A stretch of 41,793 nt of DNA from an uncultured Flavonifractor sp. (GCA_947649225.1 CANSQX010000006.1:1-41793), one strand, 5' to 3'; positions 1 through 8,451 are shown, numbered from the stretch's first letter. Notes: generated by a model not told the origin, from the sequence alone. Program-made: numbers and translations.

Positions 1-33
1 GAGGAAGCCAAGGCCATGCAGGAGGGCGACTGA
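1..33 (+). CDS. 3' end of an upstream gene (partial)
   Basis: The first eleven codons read EEAKAMQEGD followed by TGA in frame 1, which looks like the acidic C-terminus of a protein that begins outside the window. There is too little sequence to name a family. The stop is followed by a cluster of stem-loops and no new gene until 273, which fits a transcript end here. Confidence 0.4.
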   Translation, partial: EEAKAMQEGD

Positions 34-60
34 GTAAGATCACATAGGCGCGTCCTCGGG

Positions 61-147
61 GCCCCATCGCAGATGGGGCGGCGCGTAAGCGCCGTACAAG
101 CGTTTTGCCGGAGGCAAAATCTTGGCGTAGGGCGGATTGATTCCGCC
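61..147. repeat. Cluster of short perfect stem-loops (REP-like)
   Basis: Four consecutive small inverted repeats lie in under 90 bases: GCCCCATC/GATGGGGC (61-68 and 72-79), GGCGC/GCGCC (80-84 and 89-93), TTTTGCC/GGCAAAA (103-109 and 113-119), and GGCGGA/TCCGCC around 131-147. No good open frame runs through them. The layout resembles an interspersed palindromic element or a compound terminator; which one cannot be decided from a single copy. Confidence 0.45.
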
Positions 148-216
148 CGGGCATGCCCAGGGAACCGGGGTCCCCGCCCGGTTTCCGCCGGACGGGATCT
201 CCAAATCAAAAAACAA

Positions 217-250
217 GCATCCCGGCCGTACTTCGGCCGGGATGCCCTTT
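217..250. terminator. Intrinsic terminator hairpin upstream of the DUF5655 gene
   Basis: A perfect 12-bp stem, GCATCCCGGCCG (217-228) and CGGCCGGGATGC (234-245), encloses a 5-base loop and is followed by CCTTTTCT. An A-rich run precedes it, so it could act in both directions. It sits 23 bases before the next start codon, so it most likely ends the upstream transcript. Confidence 0.75.
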
Positions 251-272
251 TCTCAGCCCGGGAGGGATCGAT

Positions 273-653
273 ATGGATGCGGACATTTTGGCTTTTTTTG
301 AGGGACATCCTCAGGCGCTGGCCCTGTATCAAGCCCTGGAGGAGCGGATTTTCTGCGAAATCGACGGAGTTTCAGTCAAAGCGCAGAAGACACAGATCTC
401 TTTTTTCAACCGCCGGATGTTTGCCTGCGCCTCCTTTGCCAAGGTGCGCAGAGCCAAGGAGCGCCCGGCGGACTATTTGACCGTCACCTTCGGCCTGGGC
501 CGCCGGGTGGCGTCAGACCGGATTGACGGGGTCGTGGAGCCCTATTCCAACCGCTGGACCCACCACGTCCTCCTCTCTGAGCCTGCCGAGATAGACGAGA
601 CCCTGATGGCGTGGATCCGGGAGGCTGCCCACCTATCAGAAAGTAAACGCTGA
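273..653 (+). CDS. DUF5655 domain protein
   Basis: This encodes 126 residues. The start at 273 is chosen because GGAGGG (261-266) lies just upstream and the protein then begins MDADILAFFEGHPQAL, as DUF5655 proteins do; an earlier in-frame ATG at 153 lies before a terminator and is unlikely. Family hallmarks are the H-P-x-A-L-x-L-Y-x-A opening, the KAQKTQISFFNRR segment (about residues 33-45), the LTVTFGLGRR strand (about 67-76) and the closing NRWTHHVLLSEPAEIDE segment. DUF5655 proteins are small, soluble and of unknown biochemical function, sometimes linked to transport or stress genes. It appears to be a single-gene unit. Family assignment is from recalled motifs; no function is claimed. 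Confidence 0.85.
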   Translation: MDADILAFFEGHPQALALYQALEERIFCEIDGVSVKAQKTQISFFNRRMFACASFAKVRRAKERPADYLTVTFGLGRRVASDRIDGVVEPYSNRWTHHVLLSEPAEIDETLMAWIREAAHLSESKR

Positions 654-930
654 CGGCCCTGACCTACTCCCCCCAGTCGGCATAGCTGGCTGGGCCTGCG
701 CTAAAAATTTGCCACCGGCAAGCTCTCGTCACGCTGCGGCGGCAGTGACTTGCCGCTGCCCGGATAGCCCGCTACGATTGTGGTACCCGGATTTGGTAGC
801 CAGTTCCATTCGATTTGTACGTTTGAAGGCCGCCACATCGCGGGATATAATTCGCCCCTACAGAGGGCGGCAGACGATCAGCACGGGGCGCACAAATCAA
901 AACGCTTCTCCTGGCGGGGACACCGGGCAT
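654..930. other. Gene-free island between DUF5655 gene and GNAT
   Basis: No convincing gene is seen in these roughly 280 bases. Base composition is more even than in the surrounding genes. On the minus strand one frame reads a P-loop-like string (NPGTTIVAGYPGSGKS) before stopping at a TAG, but there is no ribosome site or start. It looks like an interspersed repeat or gene remnant. Confidence 0.4.
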
Positions 931-1374
931 TCACAGCTCCCGCTTCAGGTAGATCATATCTACGAGCTGTCTCCCGCACTCAAAGATAGGGTGGTCGTAG
1001 TGATCGATAAAAAAGTTTGGAATCACATGGGAGCGCTGGAAACCGCAGGCCAGATAAAAGGGCAGGGTAAGGGGGCTGTCGCCGGTGCCGGCCAGCAGGG
1101 TGCGGTAAGCGCCCCTGTACCGCTGAACCAGAAGCGCAATCACCGCCCGGCCATAGCCCTGGTGCTGGAAGCGCGGGTCCACGGCCAGATTTTTCAGCTC
1201 CAGCGTCCCGTTTCCCTCGTCCGTCACCACGCAGAGCGCCTTGACGCCCCCATCCTCCAGGACAAGCAGGGTCCCCCGGTCCAGATAGCGATCGATCATC
1301 TCCTCCTGCTCGTCCCCCACCAGGAGCAGGGGGAGATAGTCCCGTTTTCCGGCTGAAATCTCCCTCAGCTGCAT
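931..1374 (-). CDS. GNAT family N-acetyltransferase, YvbK-like
   Basis: A 147-residue GNAT acetyltransferase that would transfer acetyl from acetyl-CoA to an amine; the substrate is unknown. The acetyl-CoA binding motif A is visible as LAVDPRFQHQGYGRAVI (about residues 68-84), and motif B as LPFYLACGF (about 104-112). The tail with HYDHPIFECGRQLVDMIYL closely resembles Bacillus subtilis YvbK and relatives, where the HYDxPIFExG string is characteristic. The start at 1374 has AAAGGAGG nine bases upstream. It is divergent from tex and has its own promoter in the shared spacer. Family is confident; the YvbK subgroup is recalled from memory. Confidence 0.9.
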   Translation of the reverse strand: MQLREISAGKRDYLPLLLVGDEQEEMIDRYLDRGTLLVLEDGGVKALCVVTDEGNGTLELKNLAVDPRFQHQGYGRAVIALLVQRYRGAYRTLLAGTGDSPLTLPFYLACGFQRSHVIPNFFIDHYDHPIFECGRQLVDMIYLKREL

Positions 1375-1406
1375 GCGTCCCTCCTCCTTTCGGCAGTTTC
1401 TCCCTC

Positions 1407-1435
1407 AGCATACCCCAGCCGGGGTGTTTTTGCAA
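1407..1435 (-). promoter_or_regulatory. Promoter for the GNAT gene
   Basis: Read on the minus strand: TTGCAA (1430-1435), a 17-base spacer, then TATGCT (1407-1412). It lies about 33 bases upstream of the start codon. Confidence 0.6.
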
Positions 1436-1454
1436 GGGGCAGGGGGCTTTCCTC

Positions 1455-1483
1455 TGGACTTCCGGGGCGTTTTGGCGTAAAAT
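1455..1483 (+). promoter_or_regulatory. Promoter for tex
   Basis: TGGACT (1455-1460), a 17-base spacer and TAAAAT (1478-1483), about 30 bases before the tex start. It is back to back with the acetyltransferase promoter. Confidence 0.55.
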
Positions 1484-1513
1484 AGCAGGTACTTTACAGC
1501 AAAGGAGCACACG

Positions 1514-3670
1514 ATGGAAACAGTAGAAATTTTGGCCCGGGAGCTGGGGCGGCCCGCCGCTCAGATCGGAAACGTGGTCAAGCTGATTGACGAGGGGAAT
1601 ACCATCCCCTTCATCGCCCGCTACCGCAAGGAGCTCCACGGGGCCATGGACGATACCCTCCTGCGGACCCTGGCCGACCGGCTGCACTACCTGCGGAGCC
1701 TGGACCAGCGCCGGACCGAGGTCAAGGGGGCCGTTGAGAGCCAGGGCAAGCTGACGCAGGCGCTCTCCGACGCCCTCGATAACGCGGCCACCCTGGCGGA
1801 GGTGGAGGACCTCTACCGGCCCTATAAGCAGAAGCGGCGCACCCGGGCCACCATTGCCAAAGAGCGGGGCCTGGAGCCCCTGGCGGAGCGCCTCTTCGCC
1901 CAGGGGCCAGACTGTCCGGACCCCTTAACAGAGGCGGCCCGATACGTGGACGCGGAAAAGGGGGTGGAGACGCCGGAGGATGCCCTCGCGGGGGCCGCGG
2001 ACATCATCGCAGAGGCCATCAGCGACGATGCGGGGCTGCGGAAGAAGCTGAAGGAGCTGTCCGGCAAGATCGGCCGCCTCGCCAGTGAGGCCGCCACGGA
2101 GGAGGACTCCGTCTACCGGCTGTACTACGACTTCCTCCAGCCCCTCGCCCGTCTCCAGGGCCACCAGGTTCTGGCCATCAACCGGGGCGAGCGGGAGGAG
2201 AAGCTGAAGGTATCTGTCAGGCTGGACTGGGAGTCGGCCATGCGGATCGTCCGCCGCCATACGGTGGACCCCGGCAGCCCGGCCGCGGACTTTGTGGAAG
2301 CCGCCGCCACGGATGCCTACGACCGGCTGCTGCTCCCCTCGCTGAAGCGGGAGATCCGGTCCGAGCTGACCGACTGGGCCTGCCGGGGAGCCATCCGCAA
2401 CTTCGGACTGAACCTGAAGCCCCTGCTCATGCAGCCGCCGGTGAAGGGGAAGGTCACCATGGGCCTCGACCCGGGCTACCGCAACGGCTGCAAGGTGGCG
2501 GTGGTGGACGGCACCGGCAAGGTGCTGGACACGGCGGTGGTCTATCCCACCTTCTCCAAAGCCAAGCAGCAGGAGGCGATTGCCCTTCTGTCGAAGCTCA
2601 TCCGGACGCACGGCGTGGCCCACATCGCCATTGGAAACGGCACCGCCAGCCGGGAGACCGAGCGAATGACGGTGGAGCTGATCCAGGCGGTGGGGGGCGG
2701 CGTCAGCTACATGATCGTCAATGAGGCAGGGGCCAGCGTGTACTCGGCCTCCAAGCTGGCTGCAGAGGAGTTCCCTGACTACGACGTGAATCTGCGCTCG
2801 GCGGTGTCCATCGCCCGGCGGCTCCAGGACCCCCTGGCCGAGCTGGTGAAGATCGATCCCAAGTCCATCGGCGTGGGCCAGTACCAGCACGACATGCCCC
2901 AGGCCCGGCTGGACGAGACCCTCTCCGGCGTGGTGGAGGACTGCGTGAACGCGGTGGGGGTGGATCTGAACACCGCCTCCGCGCCCTTGCTGGCCCGGGT
3001 GTCCGGACTGAATCAGACTACAGCGAAAAATATCGTCAAATACCGGGAGGAGAACGGGGCCTTTACCGCCCGGAAGCAGGTTTTGAAGGTCCCCAAGCTG
3101 GGGCCCAAGGCTTTCGAGCAGTGCGCGGGTTTTCTGCGGGTGCCCGAGAGCCCGTCCATCCTGGACAACACCGGCGTCCACCCGGAGAGCTATGACGCCG
3201 CCCAGAAGCTGCTGGCCCTGGCCGGGTACACCCTGGACGACGTGAAGGAGGGCCGGATCAGCGCACTGCGGGAGCGGACGGAGACCTTCGGCTGGGAGCA
3301 GGCCGCCGGGGCCTGCGGCGTGGGCCTGCCCACCCTGCGGGACATCGCGGGGGAGCTCTTAAAGCCCGGCCGGGACCCCCGGGACGAGCTCCCCAAGCCC
3401 ATCCTCCGCACCGACGTGATGGAGATGAAGGACCTAAAGCCGGGCATGGAGCTCACCGGCACGGTGCGCAACGTCATCGACTTCGGGGCGTTCGTGGATA
3501 TCGGGGTCCACCAGGACGGGCTGGTCCACATCAGCCAGATTGCGGACCGCCGGGTCCGCCACCCCTCCGAGGTCCTGGCCGTGGGGGACATTATCACCGT
3601 CTGGGTGCTGGAGGTGGACGAGAAGAAAAAACGCATTTCCCTCACCATGAAGCGGCCCAAGGGGGCCTGA
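1514..3670 (+). CDS. tex: RNA-binding transcriptional accessory protein Tex
   Basis: This 718-residue protein matches the usual Tex length. Tex is a cytoplasmic nucleic-acid-binding factor that acts with RNA polymerase (the relative of eukaryotic Spt6). The N-terminal helical region includes the conserved IPFIARYRKELHGAMDD segment (about 31-47). A YqgF/RNase H-like fold starts at VTMGLDPGYRNGCKVAV (about 315-331). Helix-hairpin-helix repeats follow, with VGVDLNTASAPLLARVSGL (about 482-500) and FTARKQVLKVPKLGPKAFEQ. A C-terminal S1 domain covers about 640-715 (GTVRNVIDFGAFVDIGVHQDG). AAAGGAG at 1501-1507 sets the start. It is monocistronic with a terminator just downstream. Identification is very secure. 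Confidence 0.97.
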   Translation: METVEILARELGRPAAQIGNVVKLIDEGNTIPFIARYRKELHGAMDDTLLRTLADRLHYLRSLDQRRTEVKGAVESQGKLTQALSDALDNAATLAEVEDLYRPYKQKRRTRATIAKERGLEPLAERLFAQGPDCPDPLTEAARYVDAEKGVETPEDALAGAADIIAEAISDDAGLRKKLKELSGKIGRLASEAATEEDSVYRLYYDFLQPLARLQGHQVLAINRGEREEKLKVSVRLDWESAMRIVRRHTVDPGSPAADFVEAAATDAYDRLLLPSLKREIRSELTDWACRGAIRNFGLNLKPLLMQPPVKGKVTMGLDPGYRNGCKVAVVDGTGKVLDTAVVYPTFSKAKQQEAIALLSKLIRTHGVAHIAIGNGTASRETERMTVELIQAVGGGVSYMIVNEAGASVYSASKLAAEEFPDYDVNLRSAVSIARRLQDPLAELVKIDPKSIGVGQYQHDMPQARLDETLSGVVEDCVNAVGVDLNTASAPLLARVSGLNQTTAKNIVKYREENGAFTARKQVLKVPKLGPKAFEQCAGFLRVPESPSILDNTGVHPESYDAAQKLLALAGYTLDDVKEGRISALRERTETFGWEQAAGACGVGLPTLRDIAGELLKPGRDPRDELPKPILRTDVMEMKDLKPGMELTGTVRNVIDFGAFVDIGVHQDGLVHISQIADRRVRHPSEVLAVGDIITVWVLEVDEKKKRISLTMKRPKGA

Positions 3671-3697
3671 GCCCGCGCCCGGCGCGGCGATCCCTGC

Positions 3698-3745
3698 AAA
3701 AATCCCCAGGTCATCCGCAGTTTGCGGGCGGCCTGGGGATTCTTG
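3698..3745 (+). terminator. Terminator after tex
   Basis: The stem AATCCCCAGG (3701-3710) / CCTGGGGATT (3732-3741) encloses an inner CCGCA/TGCGG hairpin and is followed by CTT. It lies 30 bases beyond the tex stop; the T-tract is short. Confidence 0.65.
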
Positions 3746-3819
3746 GATACCGGGCGCACGGAAGTACGGGGCGGGGTTGGCTCCGCCCAAACCCACCGGG
3801 GCGCTGTCCCCGGATTCCA

Positions 3820-3871
3820 CCGCCCTTTGAAAAGGGCGGCCCATGCCATCGCTGCGGTGGCATGGGCCGCC
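3820..3871 (-). terminator. Hairpins downstream of the MATE gene
   Basis: A perfect 14-bp stem, GGCGGCCCATGCCA (3835-3848) and TGGCATGGGCCGCC (3858-3871), lies 20 bases beyond the minus-strand MATE stop. Next to it is a second hairpin (CCGCCCTTT/AAGGGCGG, 3820-3838). Together they can separate convergent tex and MATE transcription. Confidence 0.6.
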
Positions 3872-3890
3872 GCACGGGCAGGAGGGAGGC

Positions 3891-5297
3891 TTACCGCCCG
3901 GCGGCGGCGTGGACTGGGGCGGGCTGGGGCCTGTCCGGCGCATCCGCCTGGAGGGGATAGCGGCGGCGCAGGCGGCGGATACAGGCGATACAGGCGGGGA
4001 TCAGGAAGAGGTCGGCGCAGATCCAGGCGGCGGGAGAGGCGAAGCAGGCGGCGCTGTAGCCCAATATGGGCACAAAGAAGTGGCCCGCCGCTGTCCGGGC
4101 GGCCATCTCCAGCACTCCGGCCAGAATGGCGAAGGTACTGAAGCCCATGCCCTGGATGGAGAACCGGACGATGTTCACCAGGGCCAGCGGGAAAAAGAAG
4201 GCGGTCAGGGTCAGGACATACTGGCGGGTCAGCCCCACCAGGGTGAAGAGCTCCGGCTCTGCGGGGTCCAAAAAGAGCATGGCGCACTGGGGGGCGAAGG
4301 CCAGCATAGCCGCCAGCGCGGCGGCGGCGTAGATCAGCCCCAGCAGGGCGCAGGCACGCACTCCCCGGCCCAGCCGGTCCAGCTTGCAGGCCCCCACGTT
4401 CTGCCCGCAGTAGGTGGCCATGGCCGCTCCCATGGCGTCGTAGGGGCAGGCGATCAGCTGGTACAGCTTGGCCCCGGCCGCCACGGCGGCCACATAGGTG
4501 CTGCCCAGAGTGTTGACGGAGGTCTGCAGCACGATAGAGCCGATGGCGGTGATGGAGTATTGCAGGCCCATGGGGATGCCCATGGCGCACAGGGCCCGGC
4601 AGAACCGGCCGTCCGGCCGCCGCTCCTCCGGCGTCATGTGCAGGATGGGGTATTTTTTGCGCATGTAGAACAGGCAGGCCAGGCCGGATACCGCCTGGGA
4701 GATGACGGTGGCCAGGGCGGCCCCCGCCACGCCGGCGCGGCAGAACAGAATCAGCACAAAGTCCAGCAGGATGTTCAGCCCGGAGGACAGGGCCAGGAAA
4801 TACACCGGCGTCCTGCTGTCCCCCAGCGATCGGATGATTCCCGCCAGCAGATTGTAGAGGAAGACGGCGGGAATGCCCATAAAGAGCACAAAAATGTAGG
4901 CATAGGAGTCCGGAACGATGTCGGCGGGGGTGCGCATCAGGCCCAGAATCCGGCGGCAGAGCAGGCCGGTGGCCACGGTCAGCACCAGGGCGAAGGCGGC
5001 GGAGAGCCAGGCCGCGTTGGCCGCGAACCGGCGCATCTGGCTGTGGTCGCCCGCTCCCATCCGCTGGGCTACCGGGATGGCAAAGCCGGTACACACGCCC
5101 ATACAGAAGCCGATGACGAAAAAGTGGATGGAGCCGGTGGCCCCAACCGCCGCCAGGGCCTGGGCCCCCAGCAGCTTGCCCACGATCATGGCGTCCACCA
5201 GGTTGTAAAATTGCTGGAACAGCAGCCCGAACAGCGTGGGGAGGGCAAAGCCCAGAATCAGCCGCATAGGGCTGCCAGTGGTGAGATCTCTGGTCAT
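3891..5297 (-). CDS. MATE family multidrug/cation efflux transporter
   Basis: A 468-residue integral membrane protein of the MATE family, which exports drugs or metabolites using a Na+ or H+ gradient. The N-terminus MTRDLTTGSPMRLILGFALP with FGLLFQQFYNLVDAMIVGKL (about residues 23-42) is the classic MatE opening, and about twelve hydrophobic segments can be traced. Internal duplication is visible as two MatE halves, the second opening near MGIPMGLQYSITAIGSIVLQ (about 240-259). Length matches the family (450-470). The tail is arginine-rich and ends with a Pro/Ala stretch. It is transcribed alone. The substrate cannot be told from the sequence. Confidence 0.93.
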   Translation of the reverse strand: MTRDLTTGSPMRLILGFALPTLFGLLFQQFYNLVDAMIVGKLLGAQALAAVGATGSIHFFVIGFCMGVCTGFAIPVAQRMGAGDHSQMRRFAANAAWLSAAFALVLTVATGLLCRRILGLMRTPADIVPDSYAYIFVLFMGIPAVFLYNLLAGIIRSLGDSRTPVYFLALSSGLNILLDFVLILFCRAGVAGAALATVISQAVSGLACLFYMRKKYPILHMTPEERRPDGRFCRALCAMGIPMGLQYSITAIGSIVLQTSVNTLGSTYVAAVAAGAKLYQLIACPYDAMGAAMATYCGQNVGACKLDRLGRGVRACALLGLIYAAAALAAMLAFAPQCAMLFLDPAEPELFTLVGLTRQYVLTLTAFFFPLALVNIVRFSIQGMGFSTFAILAGVLEMAARTAAGHFFVPILGYSAACFASPAAWICADLFLIPACIACIRRLRRRYPLQADAPDRPQPAPVHAAAGR

Positions 5298-5415
5298 AAG
5301 AAGCGGTCCCTTCTATCAATCGGGCGGCGCCCCGGCGGGCGGCTGCGCCGTATGCCCGGGGTCTGTCCTGAGATGCGCCGGAGGGAGCCGTGCGGACTCC
5401 CGAAGGGCGGGCCCT

Positions 5416-5444
5416 ATTGTAGCGCGTTTCCGCCTGAAAGTCCA
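5416..5444 (-). promoter_or_regulatory. Promoter for the MATE gene
   Basis: Minus strand: TGGACT (5439-5444), a 17-base spacer, TACAAT (5416-5421). It predicts an untranslated leader of about 110 bases. The rest of the 379-base spacer holds GC-rich hairpins and the truA promoter; no gene is seen in it. Confidence 0.5.
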
Positions 5445-5598
5445 TACGTTTGCGGGGGCGGAGCAAAAACCGTGAACCTGCCCAAACCGGCGGTTTTTCC
5501 CCCGCCCAATCTGTGCTATCTGCACGGCAAAGACCCGCTGCCGCCGGGAATCGGGACCTCCGGGCGCTTTTCCCCTTTTCCGCGCAGGAAATCTGTGC

Positions 5599-5644
5599 TA
5601 TAATAGCCCGGACACAGCCGCTTCAAGATCGCTCTGCGGCTGTG
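5599..5644 (+). promoter_or_regulatory. truA operon -10 box and 5' leader hairpin
   Basis: TATAAT at 5599-5604 has no good -35 partner. Just after the expected transcript start is a perfect 9-bp stem, CACAGCCGC (5613-5621) and GCGGCTGTG (5636-5644), so the mRNA would begin with a stable hairpin that may protect it or tune translation. Confidence 0.45.
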
Positions 5645-5676
5645 CCGCAGAAATGACCAAGGAACGGGAATGGCCT

Positions 5677-6429
5677 ATGATGAGAAACATCGCGCTCAAG
5701 CTCATGTACGTGGGTACCGCCTACCACGGCTGGCAGGTCCAGAAAAACGCGGTCACGGTGGCCGAGACTCTGGAGAAGGCTCTGGCCACCGTGGTGTGCC
5801 ACCCGGTCAAATGTACCGGCGCCGGGCGGACCGACGCGGGGGTCCATGCCGAGGTCTATGTGGCCAATTTCCGCACCTCCTCCCGCATCCCCTGCAGCCG
5901 CATTCCTCTGGCGGTCAACACCCGGCTGCCCGAGGATATCGTGGTGGTCAAGGCCACCGAGGTGCCCGACGGCTTCAACGCCATCGGCTCCTGCCTGAAA
6001 AAGGAATACACCTACCGCATCTATAATTCCCGCCTGGGCAACGCCTTCTATGTGAACCGGGCCTGGTTCTACCCCAAGCAGCTGGACGAGACCGTCATGC
6101 AGGCGGCGGCCAGCCGCTTTGTGGGCACCCACGATTTTGCCGCCGTGCGCTCGGTGGGCACCGAGACCCGGACCACAGTGCGGACGGTCCACTACTTTCA
6201 GATCACCCGGAGCGGGCCCCTCATTGAGTGCCGGGTGTGCGCCGACGGCTTTCTGTACAATATGGTGCGGGCCATGGTGGGGACCTGCGTCTACGCAGCC
6301 GACGGCAAATTCCCCCCGGAGGCCGTGGATCAGATCCTGGCGGGGAAAAACCGCACCGCCGCCGGGCCTACCGTCCCCGCCTGCGGGCTGTACATGACCA
6401 GGCTGTGGTATGAGGAAGCCGTACTGTGA
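5677..6429 (+). CDS. truA: tRNA pseudouridine(38-40) synthase TruA
   Basis: TruA converts uridines 38-40 of the tRNA anticodon arm to pseudouridine. The product opens MMRNIALKLMYVGTAYHGWQ; the catalytic aspartate lies in TGAGRTDAGVHA (about residues 47-58), and GFLYNMVRAMVG near 190 is the conserved C-terminal motif. At 250 residues it matches the usual length. An earlier in-frame ATG at 5653 adds eight residues that homologues lack; the start at 5677 (or 5680) gives the usual N-terminus, with GGAA/GGGAA upstream. It heads an operon with the DUF5711 and CvpA genes, and its TGA overlaps the GTG of the next gene. Confidence 0.94.
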   Translation: MMRNIALKLMYVGTAYHGWQVQKNAVTVAETLEKALATVVCHPVKCTGAGRTDAGVHAEVYVANFRTSSRIPCSRIPLAVNTRLPEDIVVVKATEVPDGFNAIGSCLKKEYTYRIYNSRLGNAFYVNRAWFYPKQLDETVMQAAASRFVGTHDFAAVRSVGTETRTTVRTVHYFQITRSGPLIECRVCADGFLYNMVRAMVGTCVYAADGKFPPEAVDQILAGKNRTAAGPTVPACGLYMTRLWYEEAVL

Positions 6430-7598
6430 AAAAGATGAAAGCGCGCCCGGGCCGCCCCGGCCTTCTGCTGCGGCTGCTGACCTTTCTGGTCACGGCCGCC
6501 CTGGTGCTGGGGGCGGTCTTCCTGGTGGTCAACTACGAAAAACTGAATTTTGACGCCCTGCGCCGCTGGTTCACCTACCGCTCCCTGGAGCGCAGCGACA
6601 GCGGCCAGGCCGAGTCCTTCCCCTGCGCTGGAGGGAGCGCGAACCGCCTGGCCCCGGTCAACAGCGACCTGCTGGCCTGCTCCGCCAATACCATACGCCT
6701 CTACTCGGGGAGCGGCGCCGTCTACGTGGACGAGGGGGTCTCCCTGGAACACCCGGCGGTGGACAGCGCTGGAAGCCGCGCCATCGCCTACGACGCCGGT
6801 GGCCAGCGGCTCTACGCCTACGGGGACAGGGCCCCGGCCTTTGACCTGGAGCTGGAGGGGGCCATCCTGTCGGCCACGGTCAACGAGAGCGGCTGGGTGG
6901 CCGTCACCGCCCAGGAGACCCGCCATAAGGGTGCGGTGATCGTATACAGCCCCGCCGGACAGGCGGTGATGCAGGCCGATTTTACCTCCAGCTTTGTGAT
7001 GGACGCAGCGGTCTCCCCCGATAGCCGGTCGGTGGCCGTCCTCACTGTGGGGCTGAGCGGCGGCGGCTTTGAGAGCACGGTGTCGGTCTATCCCCTGGAG
7101 GGGGGGAGAACCGACGGCGTCCCGGCCGCCTCCTGCCCGGTGGGCAACAATGTGATCCTGGATTTGCGCTGGACGGACGGGGGCATCTGGTGCCTGGGGG
7201 ACAGCGGGGCCGCCCTGGTGACTCCGGAGGGGGCGCTGGCCGCCGCCTGCGGCTTCGACGGGCGCTACCTCAAAGCGTTCTCCCTGGAGGGTGACGGCTT
7301 CGCCGTGATGCTCCTGGGAAAGTACCGCTCGGGCACCGCCGCCGAGCTCTCCGTGCTGGACAGCAAGGGGAATACCACGTCTCTTCCGGTGGGGGAGCAG
7401 GTCCTCTCCCTCTCGGCAGCCGGGCGGTATATCGCCGTCCTCACCGCCGGCCGGCTGGACATCTACACCCATGACCTCACCCTCTATGACAGCCTGGATC
7501 TGGAGGACGCCCAGAGCGCCCGCACCGTGATTCTGCGTCCCGACGGCACCGCCGTGCTCATCAGCAGCGAGAGCGCCCGGCTCTATGTCCCCAACTGA
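6426..7598 (+). CDS. DUF5711 family membrane-anchored beta-propeller-like protein
   Basis: This 390-residue protein has one N-terminal membrane segment (about residues 12-38: LLLRLLTFLVTAALVLGAVF), preceded by Lys/Arg, so the remainder faces outside. The exterior part is made of repeated strands of WD40/PQQ-like character, for example NRLAPVNSDLLACSANTIRLYS and DAAVSPDSRSVAVLTVGLS, suggesting a beta-propeller. This fits DUF5711, a family found in Clostridia. The GTG start at 6426 overlaps the truA stop (GTGA), so translation is probably coupled; GAGGAA lies upstream. Function is unknown; a sensing or scaffold role in the envelope is only a guess. Confidence 0.8.
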   Translation: MKKMKARPGRPGLLLRLLTFLVTAALVLGAVFLVVNYEKLNFDALRRWFTYRSLERSDSGQAESFPCAGGSANRLAPVNSDLLACSANTIRLYSGSGAVYVDEGVSLEHPAVDSAGSRAIAYDAGGQRLYAYGDRAPAFDLELEGAILSATVNESGWVAVTAQETRHKGAVIVYSPAGQAVMQADFTSSFVMDAAVSPDSRSVAVLTVGLSGGGFESTVSVYPLEGGRTDGVPAASCPVGNNVILDLRWTDGGIWCLGDSGAALVTPEGALAAACGFDGRYLKAFSLEGDGFAVMLLGKYRSGTAAELSVLDSKGNTTSLPVGEQVLSLSAAGRYIAVLTAGRLDIYTHDLTLYDSLDLEDAQSARTVILRPDGTAVLISSESARLYVPN

Positions 7599-7683
7599 GC
7601 GGACATATGCCGCTGCGATCCGGCTTTCTCCTGCGATTCGTATTCAAAACGGAGCCCGCTCTGGCTCCGGCGAGGATTTTTCA

Positions 7684-8400
7684 ATGGACTATCTGATTTT
7701 TGATCTGGTGATTGCCGCCGTGCTGTTGATCTGCGCCATTCATGGGGCATGGCGGGGGCTGGTACTCTCCCTGTGCGGCCTGCTGGCCGCCGTAGTGGCC
7801 TTTGCCGGGGCGGGCTTTGCCGCCAAAACCCTCTCGCCTCTGCTGGCCGGGGCCCTGGAGCCCCGGATTGCCGCCGCCATCGAGCTCCGTCTGGAGGAGG
7901 AGCTCCCCGGAGCGGAGCCCGCCCAGCCGGACGCCTCCGCTCCCCAGGCTCCGGAGGAGGTTCCGCTCCCCGGGGTATTGGAGACCCTGCGGGATATGGG
8001 GCTGTATCAGAACCTGATTGACGCCGTGGGGGAGGCGGTGGCCCAGGGCATGTCGGCGGCCGCCGCCACAGCGGCGGCCTCGGTAGCCGCGGCCCTGGCC
8101 CAGTCGGTGGCCTATCTGGGTGTTTTTATTGTGGCCTTTGTCCTGATCCTGCTTGTCTGGCGGCTCATCAGCGGGGCCCTGGACTTAGTGGCACGGCTTC
8201 CCGTGCTGCACTTTCTCAACAAAACCGGCGGGGCGATCTTTGGGCTGCTCCAGGCCTGTATCCTCCTCTTTGTGGCGGCCTGGCTGGCGCAGTACCTGGG
8301 GAACTGGATCCCCGAGGAGACCGTCCAGAAGACCTGGCTGCTCCAGTTTTTTATGCGCACCAACCCGGTGGAGCTCATCGCCCGGCTGACCGGCCGGTGA
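7684..8400 (+). CDS. CvpA family membrane protein
   Basis: A 238-residue membrane protein. The opening MDYLIFDLVIAAVLLICAIHGAWRG carries the CvpA hallmark of a hydrophobic helix followed by a G-x-x-R-G turn. At least four membrane segments are seen: about 5-22, 26-45, 147-170 and 188-215. An acidic, Pro/Ala-rich extracellular insert (about 78-105) separates the halves and is longer than in typical CvpA (about 165 residues). GAGG at 7672-7675 is placed correctly for an ATG at 7684; the longer frame from 7585 overlaps the previous gene and lacks a ribosome site. CvpA proteins are linked to envelope stress and colicin V export, with no defined biochemistry. It is the last gene of the truA operon. 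Confidence 0.82.
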   Translation: MDYLIFDLVIAAVLLICAIHGAWRGLVLSLCGLLAAVVAFAGAGFAAKTLSPLLAGALEPRIAAAIELRLEEELPGAEPAQPDASAPQAPEEVPLPGVLETLRDMGLYQNLIDAVGEAVAQGMSAAAATAAASVAAALAQSVAYLGVFIVAFVLILLVWRLISGALDLVARLPVLHFLNKTGGAIFGLLQACILLFVAAWLAQYLGNWIPEETVQKTWLLQFFMRTNPVELIARLTGR

Positions 8401-8451
8401 ATTTCCCCCAAAGAATCAAACAGGATTCATACGCAGTTCATAATTGCAAAT

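Noticed and set aside
3190-5466. 758-codon minus-strand frame spanning tex and the MATE gene
   Set aside because: It crosses two terminators and two real genes in other frames; its Pro/Arg/Gly-rich product matches no family.
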